DNA of 64,000 nt from assembly GCF_900100395.1 (NCBI RefSeq), contig NZ_FNFB01000026.1:35296-99295 (forward strand), read 5' to 3'. Position 1 is the stretch's first letter. Each line of letters opens with the position of its first letter. The notes beneath the pieces were generated by a model. The model saw only the letters and a program-made list of their open reading frames with translations, was not told the origin of the DNA and ran no database searches. Position numbers and translations under genes: made by a program. Shown here in pieces: positions 26,579-35,638 of this stretch. The DNA comes from Nonomuraea maritima. GTDB taxonomy: Bacteria > Actinomycetota > Actinomycetes > Streptosporangiales > Streptosporangiaceae.

Positions 26579-27507
26579 TTCTTGCTCCGCAGCAGCCGCA
26601 GGTAGAACACCGCCACGACCAGGTTGATCAGGAGGATGACCGTGGACACCGCGGCGCCGTGGCCGAGCTCACCGCTCTGCAGCGCCACCTTGTAGACGTG
26701 CACGGCCAGCACCTCGGACCTGCCGTCGGGACCGCCCGCGGTGAGCAGGAACGGGCTGAAGTCGTTGAACGTCCACAGGCTGATCAGCAGCAGGTTCGTG
26801 AGGATGTGGCCCCTGATGTGCGGGAAGACCACGTCGCGCAGCTGTTGCCAGCCGGACGCCCCCGCCAGGCGGGCGCTCTCCAGGTGGGAGGGCGGCACGT
26901 TGCCGAGGGCGGCGCCGTACAACATCATCGAGAAGGCCGTGCCGCGCCAGGTGTTGAAGATGATGATCGACAACATCGGGTGGTCGAGCAGCCAGGGGAA
27001 GCCCGGGATGCCGAGCATCGCGTTGAGCGTGCCGTCGTCGGCGTCGAGCAGGGCCACCCACAGGAACGACACGATCGCGCTCGGGAGGATCCAGGCGAGG
27101 ATGACCAGGCCCTCGACCGCCCGCTTGAGCGGACCGGTGCGGTCGCGCATCAGCCAGGCGATGGTGAAGCCGAGCACGACCTGCCCGATGACGGCCGAGC
27201 CGAGCACGAACTGGAGGGTCAGCCAGGTCGAGTTCCATAACTCGGGGGTGGTGACCGCTTCGATGAGATTGTCCAGGCCGACGAACTGCGGCTCGGCGGC
27301 GGCGGCGCCGGTGAGCCGGTAGTTGGTGAGCCCGAGATAGAGCACCCAGAGGGCGGGGAAGACGAGGAAAACCGCGATGAGCAGCAGCGCGGGGGCCACG
27401 AAGGCGGCCGCCCTGCCGCGCCCCAGGCCCGCCGCGTCGGAGCTGTATCCGCCGCGGCGGGACCTGTCTTCCTGCACGACCTCAGGAGGCGATGTTGCCT
27501 GCGCCAC
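26575..27507 (-). CDS. Carbohydrate ABC transporter permease (MalF/UgpA type)
   Basis: 310 residues from GTG at 27505-27507, with GAAGG eight bases upstream inside the binding-protein gene; this gives a 26-bp overlap. A later GTG (27477) would avoid it but has a poorer ribosome site. Six membrane segments after a cytoplasmic N-terminus (about 1-30). EAA loop: LESARLAGASGWQQLRDVVF. Partner of the MalG-type permease. Confidence 0.9.
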   Translation of the reverse strand: MAQATSPPEVVQEDRSRRGGYSSDAAGLGRGRAAAFVAPALLLIAVFLVFPALWVLYLGLTNYRLTGAAAAEPQFVGLDNLIEAVTTPELWNSTWLTLQFVLGSAVIGQVVLGFTIAWLMRDRTGPLKRAVEGLVILAWILPSAIVSFLWVALLDADDGTLNAMLGIPGFPWLLDHPMLSIIIFNTWRGTAFSMMLYGAALGNVPPSHLESARLAGASGWQQLRDVVFPHIRGHILTNLLLISLWTFNDFSPFLLTAGGPDGRSEVLAVHVYKVALQSGELGHGAAVSTVILLINLVVAVFYLRLLRSKK

Positions 27508-28867
27508 CGACGATTCCTTCGAGCTTCTTCTGGTAGTCGGCCGCGGCCTGGTCGGGGGCCGTGCCGCTGACGATCGCGGCGGTGGCCTCCTGCAGCGCCA
27601 CCGAAACCTGCGTGTAGACGGCGAGCGGCGGACGGTAGGCCGTCACCGGCAGCACCTTCTCCGAGACGAACGTCAGCAGCGGGTCTCCGGCGAGGATCTC
27701 CTTGTTGACGTCGGTGCGCGGGGTGATGCGCATGTTGCCGTCCTTGGTCTCCTCGCGCAGCGCGTCCGGAGAGAGCATGAACGTGAGCAGCTCGAAGGCT
27801 TCCTTCGGGTGCGCGCTGTTGGGGTTGACGGTCCGCACGCCGCCGCCCGACATGCTGACGAAGTCCTGGCCGTGGATGCCCTTGCCCGGCTCGATCGCCG
27901 GGATCATGGCGTACCCGACGGTCTGGTCGCGGTCGGCCATCGGGGCGACGCCGGTCTTGGGGTTGACCACGCTGCGCCAGAAGTAGTCGCCTTCGAGCAG
28001 GATGCCGACCTCACCCTCGGCGAACTGCTGGAACGACTTGTCGCGGCCCTTGGCCTCCTGCTGGAGCTTGGGGTCGCCGAGGCCGCCGCCGTAGATCTTC
28101 TGGTAGAGGCCGAGGACGTCCTTGACCGGCTGCGAGGCGCCGGACCACTTGCCGTCCTGCTGCACCTCGCCGCCCGCGCCCGCGAGCAGCGGCAGCGCGC
28201 CCTGCATCGAGGTGGCCTCGCCCATCGCGGTGCCCGCGTTGAGCTGGATCGGCACGGGCACGCCGGCCGACTTCAGCTTGGCGCTCGCGTCGAGGATCTC
28301 CTGCCAGCTCGTGGGCTGCCAGTCGGCCGGCAGACCGGCCTTGGCGAACAGCGTCTTGTTGAAGTAGAGGACGCGGCCGTCGGTGCCGACCGGCAGCGCG
28401 TACTTCTTGCCGTTGAAGCTCGCCATCTCCTGGACGGCGCCGGGGATCTGCGCCCAGCCGTCCCAGCTGTCGGCCTCGGGGCCGACGAACTCCGACAGCG
28501 GCTTGACGTAGCCGGCCTCGGCGAACTCGCCCACCCAGATGCTGTCGAAGTCGAACACGTCCGCGCCCTTGCCCGACTTCAGATCGAGGGAGAGCTTGGT
28601 CTTGTACTGTTCGTCGTCGACACCGCTGGGCACGAACTTGACCGTGACGTCCTTGCCCTTCGCCTTCTGGGCCTCCTCGAACTTGGGGATGACCCACTTC
28701 GTGATGTGCTCGGCCGAGGCGCTGTTCTTTCCGCCCGCGATGGCGTTGGCGGCGATGGTGAGTTCGACGGTGTCACCTCCCCCACCCGACGACTGGCCGC
28801 AGGCGGCCAACCCCAGACCGGCCGCGGCTATCGCCGCGACCACACTCATCGACCGTTTCCGCACCAT
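27482..28867 (-). CDS. Extracellular sugar-binding lipoprotein of ABC importer
   Basis: 461 residues from ATG at 28865-28867, six bases after GGAGG. Signal peptide with KR, hydrophobic core and lipobox LGLAACG. The mature protein is a family-1 solute-binding protein (DVFDFDSIWVGEFAEAGYV, GTDGRVLYFNKTLFAKAGLP, EGDYFWRSVV). First gene of the operon running through the mannosidase gene. An ATGTCATGACAT palindrome 47 bp upstream is shared with the divergent iol operon. Ligand is a carbohydrate, perhaps a mannosylated cyclitol. Confidence 0.92.
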   Translation of the reverse strand: MVRKRSMSVVAAIAAAGLGLAACGQSSGGGGDTVELTIAANAIAGGKNSASAEHITKWVIPKFEEAQKAKGKDVTVKFVPSGVDDEQYKTKLSLDLKSGKGADVFDFDSIWVGEFAEAGYVKPLSEFVGPEADSWDGWAQIPGAVQEMASFNGKKYALPVGTDGRVLYFNKTLFAKAGLPADWQPTSWQEILDASAKLKSAGVPVPIQLNAGTAMGEATSMQGALPLLAGAGGEVQQDGKWSGASQPVKDVLGLYQKIYGGGLGDPKLQQEAKGRDKSFQQFAEGEVGILLEGDYFWRSVVNPKTGVAPMADRDQTVGYAMIPAIEPGKGIHGQDFVSMSGGGVRTVNPNSAHPKEAFELLTFMLSPDALREETKDGNMRITPRTDVNKEILAGDPLLTFVSEKVLPVTAYRPPLAVYTQVSVALQEATAAIVSGTAPDQAAADYQKKLEGIVGGAGNIAS

Positions 28868-28914
28868 GCACATCCTCCGACGAGTCCCGAAAGGGGAGTA
28901 GCCATGGGCCAATA

Positions 28915-28924
28915 TGTCATGACA
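28915..28924. promoter_or_regulatory. TGTCATGACA operator upstream of the sugar-importer operon
   Basis: Perfect palindrome, extending to 12 bp (28914-28925), 47 bp before the binding-protein start. It fits the KGWCHTRACA consensus I recall for the Corynebacterium inositol regulator IolR (GntR family). A second copy stands before iolC. Confidence 0.65.
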
Positions 28925-29069
28925 TGTAGATGACGTAAAGGCTCGGCAAACCCGGAAAGTGCCCACACGCTGCACTTTCGAGCCAAGAGGGCGGACCTCG
29001 TTGTCCGAAAGTGCGCGCGCCTCCTGACGGCGGCGAGGAGCACAAGACGCAACATAGTGGACATCCGAA

Positions 29070-29079
29070 TGTCATGACA
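29070..29079. promoter_or_regulatory. TGTCATGACA operator upstream of iolC
   Basis: Second exact copy, 155 bp from the first and 43 bp before the iolC TTG start. Flanks are also similar in inverted orientation (AATATG beside each copy). The pair implies one repressor for both divergent operons. No GntR-family gene lies nearby. Confidence 0.65.
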
Positions 29080-29122
29080 ATATGCCATAGTGTCGAACGT
29101 AGGCTCCGTACCAGGAGGTGCT

Positions 29123-30073
29123 TTGTACGACCTGATCACATTCGGTCGCTGCGGTGTCGACGTCTATCCGCTCCAGACCGGCGTCGGCCTCGCCGACGTC
29201 GAGACCTTCGGCAAGTTCCTCGGTGGCAGCCCCACCAACGTCGCCGTCGCCGCGGCACGCCACGGGCTGCGCTCCGCCGTGATCACCGCTGTGGGAGCCG
29301 ACCCGTTCGGCGAGTACGTACGCCGGGCCATCCGCGGCTTCGGCGTGGACGACGTCTTCGTGCACACGATCGAGGGTCCGGCCACGCCGGTGACCTTCTG
29401 TGAGATCTTCCCCCCCGATCACTTCCCCATCTACTTCTACCGCGGCGAGCACCCGCCCGACCTGCGGATCGACCCCTCCATGCTCGACCTGGACGCGATC
29501 GCCCGCACCGACCTGTTCTGGTTCTCGCTGACCGGGCTGAGCAAGGAGCCGAGCGCCGCCGCCCACCACGCGGCGCTGGCCGCCCGCACCGCCGCCTCCC
29601 CCGGCGGGTGGACGGTCTTCGACCTCGACTACCGGGCGAACCTGTGGGAGTCGCGCGAGGCGGCCCACGAGGCGGCCCGCCTGGCCCTGCCGCACGCGAC
29701 CGTCGCGGTCGGCAACCTCGACGAGGTCGAGGTCGCCGTCGGCGTCCGCGATCCCGAGGCCGCCGCCCAGGCCCTGCTCGACGCCGGCGTACGCGTCGCG
29801 ATCGTGAAGATGGGCCCCGAGGGGGTGTTCGCGCGCACCGCGGAGGAGAGCGCGCGGGTGGAGCCCATGGAGGTCAAGGTCGTCAACGGGATCGGCGCGG
29901 GCGACGCGTTCGGCGGCGCGCTGTGCCTCGGGCTGCTGCGCGGCTGGCCGCTGGAGCGCACCCTGCGCTTCGCCAACGCCGCCGGTGCGTTCGTCGCCAC
30001 CCGCCTGGCCTGCGCCGACGCCATGCCGACGACCGTCGAGGTGGAGGATCTGCTGAACGAGGTGCCCTCTTGA
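29123..30073 (+). CDS. iolC: 5-dehydro-2-deoxygluconokinase
   Basis: 316 residues from TTG at 29123, with AGGAGG at 29113-29118. PfkB-family kinase: start LITFGRCGVDVYPLQTG, LGGSPTNVAVAAARHG near the N-terminus, and signature 2 VNGIGAGDAFGGAL with catalytic Asp near the C-terminus. IolC phosphorylates 5-dehydro-2-deoxy-D-gluconate in myo-inositol breakdown. First gene of iolC/aldolase-like/iolB/iolD, all overlapping by four bases or so. The operator at 29070 is just upstream. Confidence 0.93.
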   Translation: MYDLITFGRCGVDVYPLQTGVGLADVETFGKFLGGSPTNVAVAAARHGLRSAVITAVGADPFGEYVRRAIRGFGVDDVFVHTIEGPATPVTFCEIFPPDHFPIYFYRGEHPPDLRIDPSMLDLDAIARTDLFWFSLTGLSKEPSAAAHHAALAARTAASPGGWTVFDLDYRANLWESREAAHEAARLALPHATVAVGNLDEVEVAVGVRDPEAAAQALLDAGVRVAIVKMGPEGVFARTAEESARVEPMEVKVVNGIGAGDAFGGALCLGLLRGWPLERTLRFANAAGAFVATRLACADAMPTTVEVEDLLNEVPS

Positions 30074-30975
30074 GCGACATCACGCTGTCCAGGACGACCG
30101 GCTACGAGCGGATCACCCACATCCGCGCCACGAACCCGGAGGAGATCCACGCCGCGGCCGTCCGCCGGCAGCGGCGCGGTCTGCCGACCGAGGACGAGCG
30201 GATGCTGATCATCGCCGCCGACCACCCCGCTCGCGGCGCCCTCGGCGTCCGCGACCGGCCGTTCGCCATGGCCAGCCGCGCCGACCTGCTCGACCGCCTC
30301 CAGCTGGCGCTGTCCAGGCCCGGCGTCGACGGCATCCTCGCCGCCCCCGACATCCTGGAGGACCTGCTGCTGCTCGGCGCGCTGGAGGGCAAGCTGGCCT
30401 TCGGCTCCATGAACCGCGGCGGCCTGCAGGGCTCGGTGTTCGAGCTGGACGACCGCTTCACCGGCTACGACGCCCCCACGATCGACGCCATGCGGCTCGA
30501 CGGCGGCAAGATGCTCTGCCGCATCGACCCCGCCGACCACGCGACCGTGGCCACGCTGGAGTCGTGCGCGCACGCCGTCACCGGCCTGGCCCGCAGGCGC
30601 CTGGTCGCCATGGTCGAGCCGTTCTGGTCGGGCCGTACCGAGTCGGGAGCCGTGCGCAACGACCTGTCGCCCGACGCGGTGATCCGGGCGATCAGCGTCG
30701 CCCAGGCGCTCGGCGTGACGTCGGCCTACACCTGGCTCAAGATCCCGGCGGTGGCCGAGATGGAGCGCGTCATGGCCGCCACCACGCTGCCGGCCCTGCT
30801 CCTCGGCGGCGACCCGCCCGACATCGACGCCGCCTTCGCCGACTGGCACCGCGCGCTGAGCCTGCCCGGCGTACGCGGCCTCGTCGTCGGGCGCGCCTTG
30901 CTCTATCCTCCCGACGACGATGTGGCGAGCGCCGTGGACGGAGCCGCGGCGCTGGTGCGAAAGGCGCGAGCATGA
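30070..30975 (+). CDS. Cgl0159-family (beta/alpha)8 aldolase-like protein
   Basis: 301 residues from TTG at 30070, overlapping the iolC stop (TTGA). Motifs MLIIAADHPARGALGV, FGSMNRGGLQGSVFELDDRF and LLLGGDPPDI match the family that follows iolC in actinobacterial inositol clusters. It probably cleaves 2-deoxy-5-keto-gluconate-6-phosphate (the IolJ step) or assists it; the reaction is inferred from position. Lys in YTWLKIP could be the Schiff-base residue. Confidence 0.82.
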   Translation: MSDITLSRTTGYERITHIRATNPEEIHAAAVRRQRRGLPTEDERMLIIAADHPARGALGVRDRPFAMASRADLLDRLQLALSRPGVDGILAAPDILEDLLLLGALEGKLAFGSMNRGGLQGSVFELDDRFTGYDAPTIDAMRLDGGKMLCRIDPADHATVATLESCAHAVTGLARRRLVAMVEPFWSGRTESGAVRNDLSPDAVIRAISVAQALGVTSAYTWLKIPAVAEMERVMAATTLPALLLGGDPPDIDAAFADWHRALSLPGVRGLVVGRALLYPPDDDVASAVDGAAALVRKARA

Positions 30976-31811
30976 CCTACCTCCCGTACGGCAAGGCCGC
31001 CGCCGACCCATGGTCGGTGGAGATCACACCGTCGGCGGCCGGCTGGACGTACTCCGGGCTGCGGGTCGTCGACCTGGCCGACGCCCCGGTGTCGTTCGAC
31101 ACGGGCGAGGAGGAGATGCTCGTCCTGCCGCTCGCGGGCTCCTGCACCGTGACGCTGCCGAACGACGTCTTCCCCCTCGCCGGGCGGCCATCGGTGTTCG
31201 ACGGGCCCTCCGACTTCGCGTACGTGCCGATCGGCACGCGGGTGACGCTGGAGGGCGCAGGCCGCGTCGCCCTGCCCTCCGCGCGGGCCACCCGCGCGCT
31301 GCCGCCCCGCTACGTCGCCGCCGCCGAGGTCCCGGTCGAGCTGCGCGGCGCGGGGCAGGCCAGCCGCCAGGTCAACAACTTCTGCGCCCCCGGCGTCTTC
31401 GAGTGCGACAAGCTCGTGGCCGTCGAGGTGCTCACCCCCGGCGGCAACTGGTCGTCCTATCCCCCGCACAAGCACGACACCCCCAACCCGGGCGAGGCGG
31501 TGCTGGAGGAGATCTACTACTTCGAGGTGGCCGACCAGGGCGTCGGCTACCAGCGGGTCTACTCCTCCGAGCGGGGCCGCATCGACACCCTCGCCGAGGT
31601 CTCGTCGGGCGACGTCGTCCTGGTGCCGTACGGCTACCACGGCCCGTCCATGGCCGCCCCCGGCTACGACCTCTACTACCTGAACGTCCTCGCGGGCCCG
31701 GCCGACGAGCGGTCGATGGCGTTCTGCGACGACCCGCGCCACGCCTGGATCCGCTCCTCGTGGGACCACCAGCTCATCGACACCAGACTGCCGTTCGGGA
31801 GGACCTCATGA
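30972..31811 (+). CDS. iolB: 5-deoxy-glucuronate isomerase
   Basis: 279 residues, normal length. Cupin motifs SSYPPHKHDTPNPGEAVLEE (metal ligands His, His and Glu) and the C-terminal GDVVLVPYGYHGPSMAAPGY are diagnostic for IolB. Converts 5-deoxy-glucuronate to 5-dehydro-2-deoxygluconate, the IolC substrate. ATGA overlaps with both neighbours. Confidence 0.95.
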   Translation: MTYLPYGKAAADPWSVEITPSAAGWTYSGLRVVDLADAPVSFDTGEEEMLVLPLAGSCTVTLPNDVFPLAGRPSVFDGPSDFAYVPIGTRVTLEGAGRVALPSARATRALPPRYVAAAEVPVELRGAGQASRQVNNFCAPGVFECDKLVAVEVLTPGGNWSSYPPHKHDTPNPGEAVLEEIYYFEVADQGVGYQRVYSSERGRIDTLAEVSSGDVVLVPYGYHGPSMAAPGYDLYYLNVLAGPADERSMAFCDDPRHAWIRSSWDHQLIDTRLPFGRTS

Positions 31812-33670
31812 CCCGCCTGACCGTCGCCCAGGCCGTCGTACGCTTCCTGGCCGCGCAGTGGAGCGAGCGCGACGGCGTCGAGCGCAGGTTCTTCGCCGGA
31901 TGCACCGGCATCTTCGGCCACGGCAACGTGGCCGGCATCGGGCAGGCCCTCGCCACCGCCGGCGACGACCTGCCCTACTACCTGAGCCGCAACGAGCAGG
32001 CCATGGTGCACACCGCGGCCGGCTACGCCCGTGCGAGCAACCGGCTGGCCACGCTGGCCTGCACCACGTCGATCGGTCCCGGCGCGACCAACATGATCAC
32101 CGGTGCGGCGGCCGCGACGATCAACCGGCTGCCCGTGCTGCTGCTGCCCGGCGACATCTTCTCCACCCGCGTGGCGGGGCCGGTGCTGCAGGAGCTGGAG
32201 GACCAGCGCTCGTACGACATCTCCGTCAACGACTGCCTCAAGCCGGTCTCCCGCTACTGGGACCGGATCAACCGTCCCGAGCAGCTCCCGTCCGCGCTGC
32301 TCGCGGCCATGCGGGTGCTCACCGACCCCGCCGAGACCGGCGCGGTCACGCTGGGCCTGCCGCAGGACGTCCAGGCCGAGGCGTTCGACTGGCCCGACGA
32401 GCTGTTCGCCCGCCGCGTCTGGCACATCCCGCGCCCCCGCCCCGAGCGGTCGGCGCTCGCCAGGGCCGCGGAGCTGATCAGGTCGTCCTCCCGCCCCCTG
32501 ATCGTCGCCGGAGGCGGCGCGCTCTACAGCGAGGCCACCGACGAGCTGCTCGCCTTCGCCGAGCGGTACGGCGTCCCCGTGGCCGAGACGCAGGCGGGCA
32601 AGGGCGCGCTGCCCCACGGACACCCGCTCGCCCTCGGAGCCATCGGCGCGACGGGCACCACCGCCGCCAACACCCTGGCCCGCGAGGCCGACGTGGTCAT
32701 CGGCGTGGGCACCCGCTACAGCGACTTCACCACGGCGTCCCGCACGATCTTCGCGCCCGACGCCCGCTTCGTGAACCTCAACATCACCGGCTTCGACGCG
32801 GCCAAGCTGTCCGGTGTGCAGCTGGTCGCCGACGCCCGCGAGGGTCTCGCCGACCTGGCCGAGGCGTGCACGGGCTGGGGCACCCCGGCGGCCTACCGGG
32901 AGCGGGCCGGCGAGCTGATCCGGGCCTGGGACGTAGCCGTCGACGCGGCGTACGGGGTCGACGGCACCCCGATCTCGCAGGCCGCGCTCATCGGGGCGGT
33001 CAACGCGGCCGCCGGCGAGGACGGCGTCGTGGTGTGCGCCGCCGGGTCGATGCCCGGCGACCTGCACAAGCTCTGGCGCCCCAGCGGCCCGGGCAGCTAC
33101 CACGTCGAGTACGGCTACTCATGCATGGGCTACGAGATCGCCGGCGGGCTCGGCGTCAAGATGGCGGCCCCGGAGCGCGAGGTGTTCGTGCTGGTGGGCG
33201 ACGGCTCCTACCTCATGATGTCCCAGGAGCTCGTCACCGCCGTCTCCGAGGGCGTCAAGCTGGTCGTCGTCCTGGTGGACAACTCCGGGTTCGCCTCCAT
33301 CGGCCGCCTGTCCGAGAGCGTCGGCGCCGAACGTCTCGGCACCGCCTACGCCTACCGCGGCGACGGCAGGTTCGACGGCGGGCCGCTGCCGGTCGACCTC
33401 GCGGCCAACGCGGCCAGCCTCGGCGCGACCGTGCTGCGTCCCGAGTCGGTCGCCGACCTGCGCAAGGCTCTCGACGCGGCCCGCGCGTCCGACGAGACCA
33501 CCGTCGTCTACGTCCGTACCGACCGGATGGCCGACGACGTGCCGTCCTCCGAGGCGTGGTGGGACGTGCCGGTCGCGCAGGTCGCCACCACGAGCGCCAC
33601 GGAGGCGGCGCTCGCCGGATACAGCGCGGGCAAGCGCGACCAGCACCCGCACCTGGCTCCGCCCGTGTGA
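31808..33670 (+). CDS. iolD: 3D-(3,5/4)-trihydroxycyclohexane-1,2-dione acylhydrolase
   Basis: 620 residues. Thiamine-diphosphate enzyme: N-terminal Glu region (YYLSRNEQAMVHTAAGYARA), ThDP/Mg motif GDGSYLMMSQELVTAVSEGV then NSG. The family-specific insert GCTGIFGHGNVAGIGQAL marks IolD. It opens the cyclohexane ring of the diketone formed by inosose dehydratase. Last gene of the iol operon; no iolA, iolG or iolE on this strand. Confidence 0.95.
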   Translation: MTRLTVAQAVVRFLAAQWSERDGVERRFFAGCTGIFGHGNVAGIGQALATAGDDLPYYLSRNEQAMVHTAAGYARASNRLATLACTTSIGPGATNMITGAAAATINRLPVLLLPGDIFSTRVAGPVLQELEDQRSYDISVNDCLKPVSRYWDRINRPEQLPSALLAAMRVLTDPAETGAVTLGLPQDVQAEAFDWPDELFARRVWHIPRPRPERSALARAAELIRSSSRPLIVAGGGALYSEATDELLAFAERYGVPVAETQAGKGALPHGHPLALGAIGATGTTAANTLAREADVVIGVGTRYSDFTTASRTIFAPDARFVNLNITGFDAAKLSGVQLVADAREGLADLAEACTGWGTPAAYRERAGELIRAWDVAVDAAYGVDGTPISQAALIGAVNAAAGEDGVVVCAAGSMPGDLHKLWRPSGPGSYHVEYGYSCMGYEIAGGLGVKMAAPEREVFVLVGDGSYLMMSQELVTAVSEGVKLVVVLVDNSGFASIGRLSESVGAERLGTAYAYRGDGRFDGGPLPVDLAANAASLGATVLRPESVADLRKALDAARASDETTVVYVRTDRMADDVPSSEAWWDVPVAQVATTSATEAALAGYSAGKRDQHPHLAPPV

Positions 33671-33721
33671 GCACGATCTCCCCGGGGAACGCCACTGACC
33701 GGGCGTTCTAGGGGGGCTGGG

Positions 33722-34705
33722 ATGGGGCCGTGGCGGCTGCTCGGGTGGTTCGGGGTGACCGCCGTGGTCCTGTTCTGTCTGTACCACGCGCGTACGGTGG
33801 CGATGTCGATCATCATCGGCGTCTTCCTCACGGCGTTGCTGCTGCCACCGGCGCGCTGGCTCAGAAGGCGCGGCCTGAACAGCGCGGCGGCCACGTCCGT
33901 CGTCTTCGTCGGCTGGCTGCTGCTGGCCGGCGGGCTGATCGCGTTGCTCGTGCCGCCCACCGTCGCCAGCGTCACCGAGCTGCAGACGAGCCTCGGCCAG
34001 GTGCTCGACGACCTGCACAACCTCGCCGCCCGGCTCGGTCTGGACGACCAGCGGATGCTCCAGCAGGCCCGCGACTACATCTCGACGCGCGGAGGCCAGA
34101 TCACCACCGGCGCGCTGGCCGGGGTCAAGACGGTCGGCGAGATCGTGATCGGCGCGATCCTCGCCATCATCCTGTCGGTCTACTTCGTGCACGGCGGCGA
34201 CCGGCTGTTCCGCTGGCTCCTCGACCTGGCCCCCATCCGGGCCAGGTCGCGCCTGGCGGAGGCCGGCGACCTGATCTTCGACGTGATCGGCCGCTACATC
34301 CGCGGGGTGGCGCTCGTCGGCCTGGTCGACGGGTTCTTCATCGGCATCGCCCTGTGGATCCTCGGCGTGCCGATCGCGCTGCCGCTCGCCGTGCTGACGT
34401 TCGTCGGGGCGTTCCTGCCGGTGGTGGGCGCGCTGATCGCGGGCCTGCTGGCCGCCGTGGTGGCGCTCGTCGCCAAGGGCTGGCTCGTGGCGCTCATCGT
34501 CGTGGCGGTGACCATCGCGGTGCAGCAGATCGAGGGCCACGTCCTCGCCCCCCAGATCTACGGCAAGGCCCTCGACCTCCCCGGCGCCGTCATCCTGGTG
34601 GCGATCGCCCTGGGCGGCGTCGTAGCCGGCATCACCGGCGCCTTCCTGGCAGCCCCCGTCACCTCCGTCATCGTCGCCCTCGTCCACAACCACCGCCACG
34701 CATGA
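33722..34705 (+). CDS. AI-2E family transporter (PerM-like membrane protein)
   Basis: 327 residues, about eight hydrophobic segments, with a soluble helical stretch (TELQTSLGQVLDDLHNLAAR) after the third. The C-terminal block GAFLPVVGALIAGLLAAVVAL and VQQIEGHVLAPQIYGKALDL is the family signature. The family includes AI-2 exporter TqsA and PerM; the name does not prove AI-2 transport. Monocistronic, 51 bp after iolD. Confidence 0.88.
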   Translation: MGPWRLLGWFGVTAVVLFCLYHARTVAMSIIIGVFLTALLLPPARWLRRRGLNSAAATSVVFVGWLLLAGGLIALLVPPTVASVTELQTSLGQVLDDLHNLAARLGLDDQRMLQQARDYISTRGGQITTGALAGVKTVGEIVIGAILAIILSVYFVHGGDRLFRWLLDLAPIRARSRLAEAGDLIFDVIGRYIRGVALVGLVDGFFIGIALWILGVPIALPLAVLTFVGAFLPVVGALIAGLLAAVVALVAKGWLVALIVVAVTIAVQQIEGHVLAPQIYGKALDLPGAVILVAIALGGVVAGITGAFLAAPVTSVIVALVHNHRHA

Positions 34706-34912
34706 TCGCCACCCCTCCCCCACACAAGACCCGCCCCCAGCAACCACCGCCCTCACACCAAACCCGCTCAGAGCGCTCGCCGACCTCACACACCCCCACA
34801 CAAGACCCGCACTGAGTGATCGCCGCCCTCACACACAAGACCCGCACAAAGCAACCACCGCCCTCACACACGCCACCCCGCTCAAGACCCGCACCGAGTG
34901 ATCGCCGCCGTC
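34703..34912. repeat. Degenerate direct-repeat array between two genes
   Basis: Recurring words CACACAAGACCCGC and GTGATCGCCGCC / GCAACCACCGCC alternate: ACAAGACCCGC at about 34724, 34799, 34837 and (as CTCAAGACCCGC) 34880; GATCGCC at 34704, 34818 and 34899. The unit is about 35-40 bp and imperfect. One strand is almost free of G. No reading frame fits. Function unknown. Confidence 0.65.
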
Positions 34913-34924
34913 ATGATGGGTGGT

Positions 34925-35572
34925 ATGCGATGGGTTACGTTCGACTGTTTCGGCACCCTGGTCGACTGGCGGCACGGCATCTCCACCAGCGCCGAGCTCA
35001 TCGCCCCCGGGCAGGGGGCGCGGTTGCTGGAGGCGTACAACCGGCACGAGCACGCCGTGGAGGCCGAGTCGCCTGGGTCGCGCTACCGCGACGTCATGGC
35101 CGAGGCACTGCGCAGGGCGTGCGCCGAGGAGGGGGTGCGGCTGAACCCCGACGACGCGGGCGTGCTGGCCGCCACGCTGCCGTACTGGCCGGTGTTCGCC
35201 GAGGTCGGCGGCGAACTGTCCGCGCTGCGCGAGGCCGGATGGCGGCTCGCCCTGCTGACCAACTGCGACCGCGACCTCGTCGCCGAGACCCGGCGGCGGC
35301 TGCCCGTGCCGTTCGACGCCGTGGTGACGGCCGAGGACGCGGGAGCCTACAAGCCGGCCCACGACCACTTCGAGCTGTTCCGGAACACGTACGAGCCGGA
35401 GACGTGGGTGCACGTCGCCCAGAGCTACTTCCACGACATGGAACCCGCGTACCGGCTGGGACTGGCGCGAGTGTGGATCAACCGCCTGGGCGACCTGCCG
35501 TCCGACAGGACAGTGGTCCCGCACATCCAGTCAGACCTGCACAACCTCCTCGCCGCAGTAGAAACCGCCTGA
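34925..35572 (+). CDS. HAD-family hydrolase (haloacid dehalogenase type II-like)
   Basis: 215 residues from ATG at 34925. HAD motif I FDCFGTLVDW (nucleophile Asp7), motif II LLTNCDRD, motif III YKPAHDHFE (Lys), motif IV SYFHDMEPA. The nucleophile context and cap size resemble L-2-haloacid dehalogenase type II, but phosphatases share them. Stands alone. No clear ribosome site; ATGs at 34913 and 34916 are alternatives. Confidence 0.82.
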   Translation: MRWVTFDCFGTLVDWRHGISTSAELIAPGQGARLLEAYNRHEHAVEAESPGSRYRDVMAEALRRACAEEGVRLNPDDAGVLAATLPYWPVFAEVGGELSALREAGWRLALLTNCDRDLVAETRRRLPVPFDAVVTAEDAGAYKPAHDHFELFRNTYEPETWVHVAQSYFHDMEPAYRLGLARVWINRLGDLPSDRTVVPHIQSDLHNLLAAVETA

Positions 35573-35638
35573 ACCCGCCGTACGGCACTCACACCGCCGT
35601 CACGCGGACCGCGTTTCGTCGGCGGGGCGGCTGTGCGG

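Noticed and set aside
34703..34912. CRISPR array
   Set aside because: Repeat words are imperfect, unit length varies and there are no unique spacers or cas genes.
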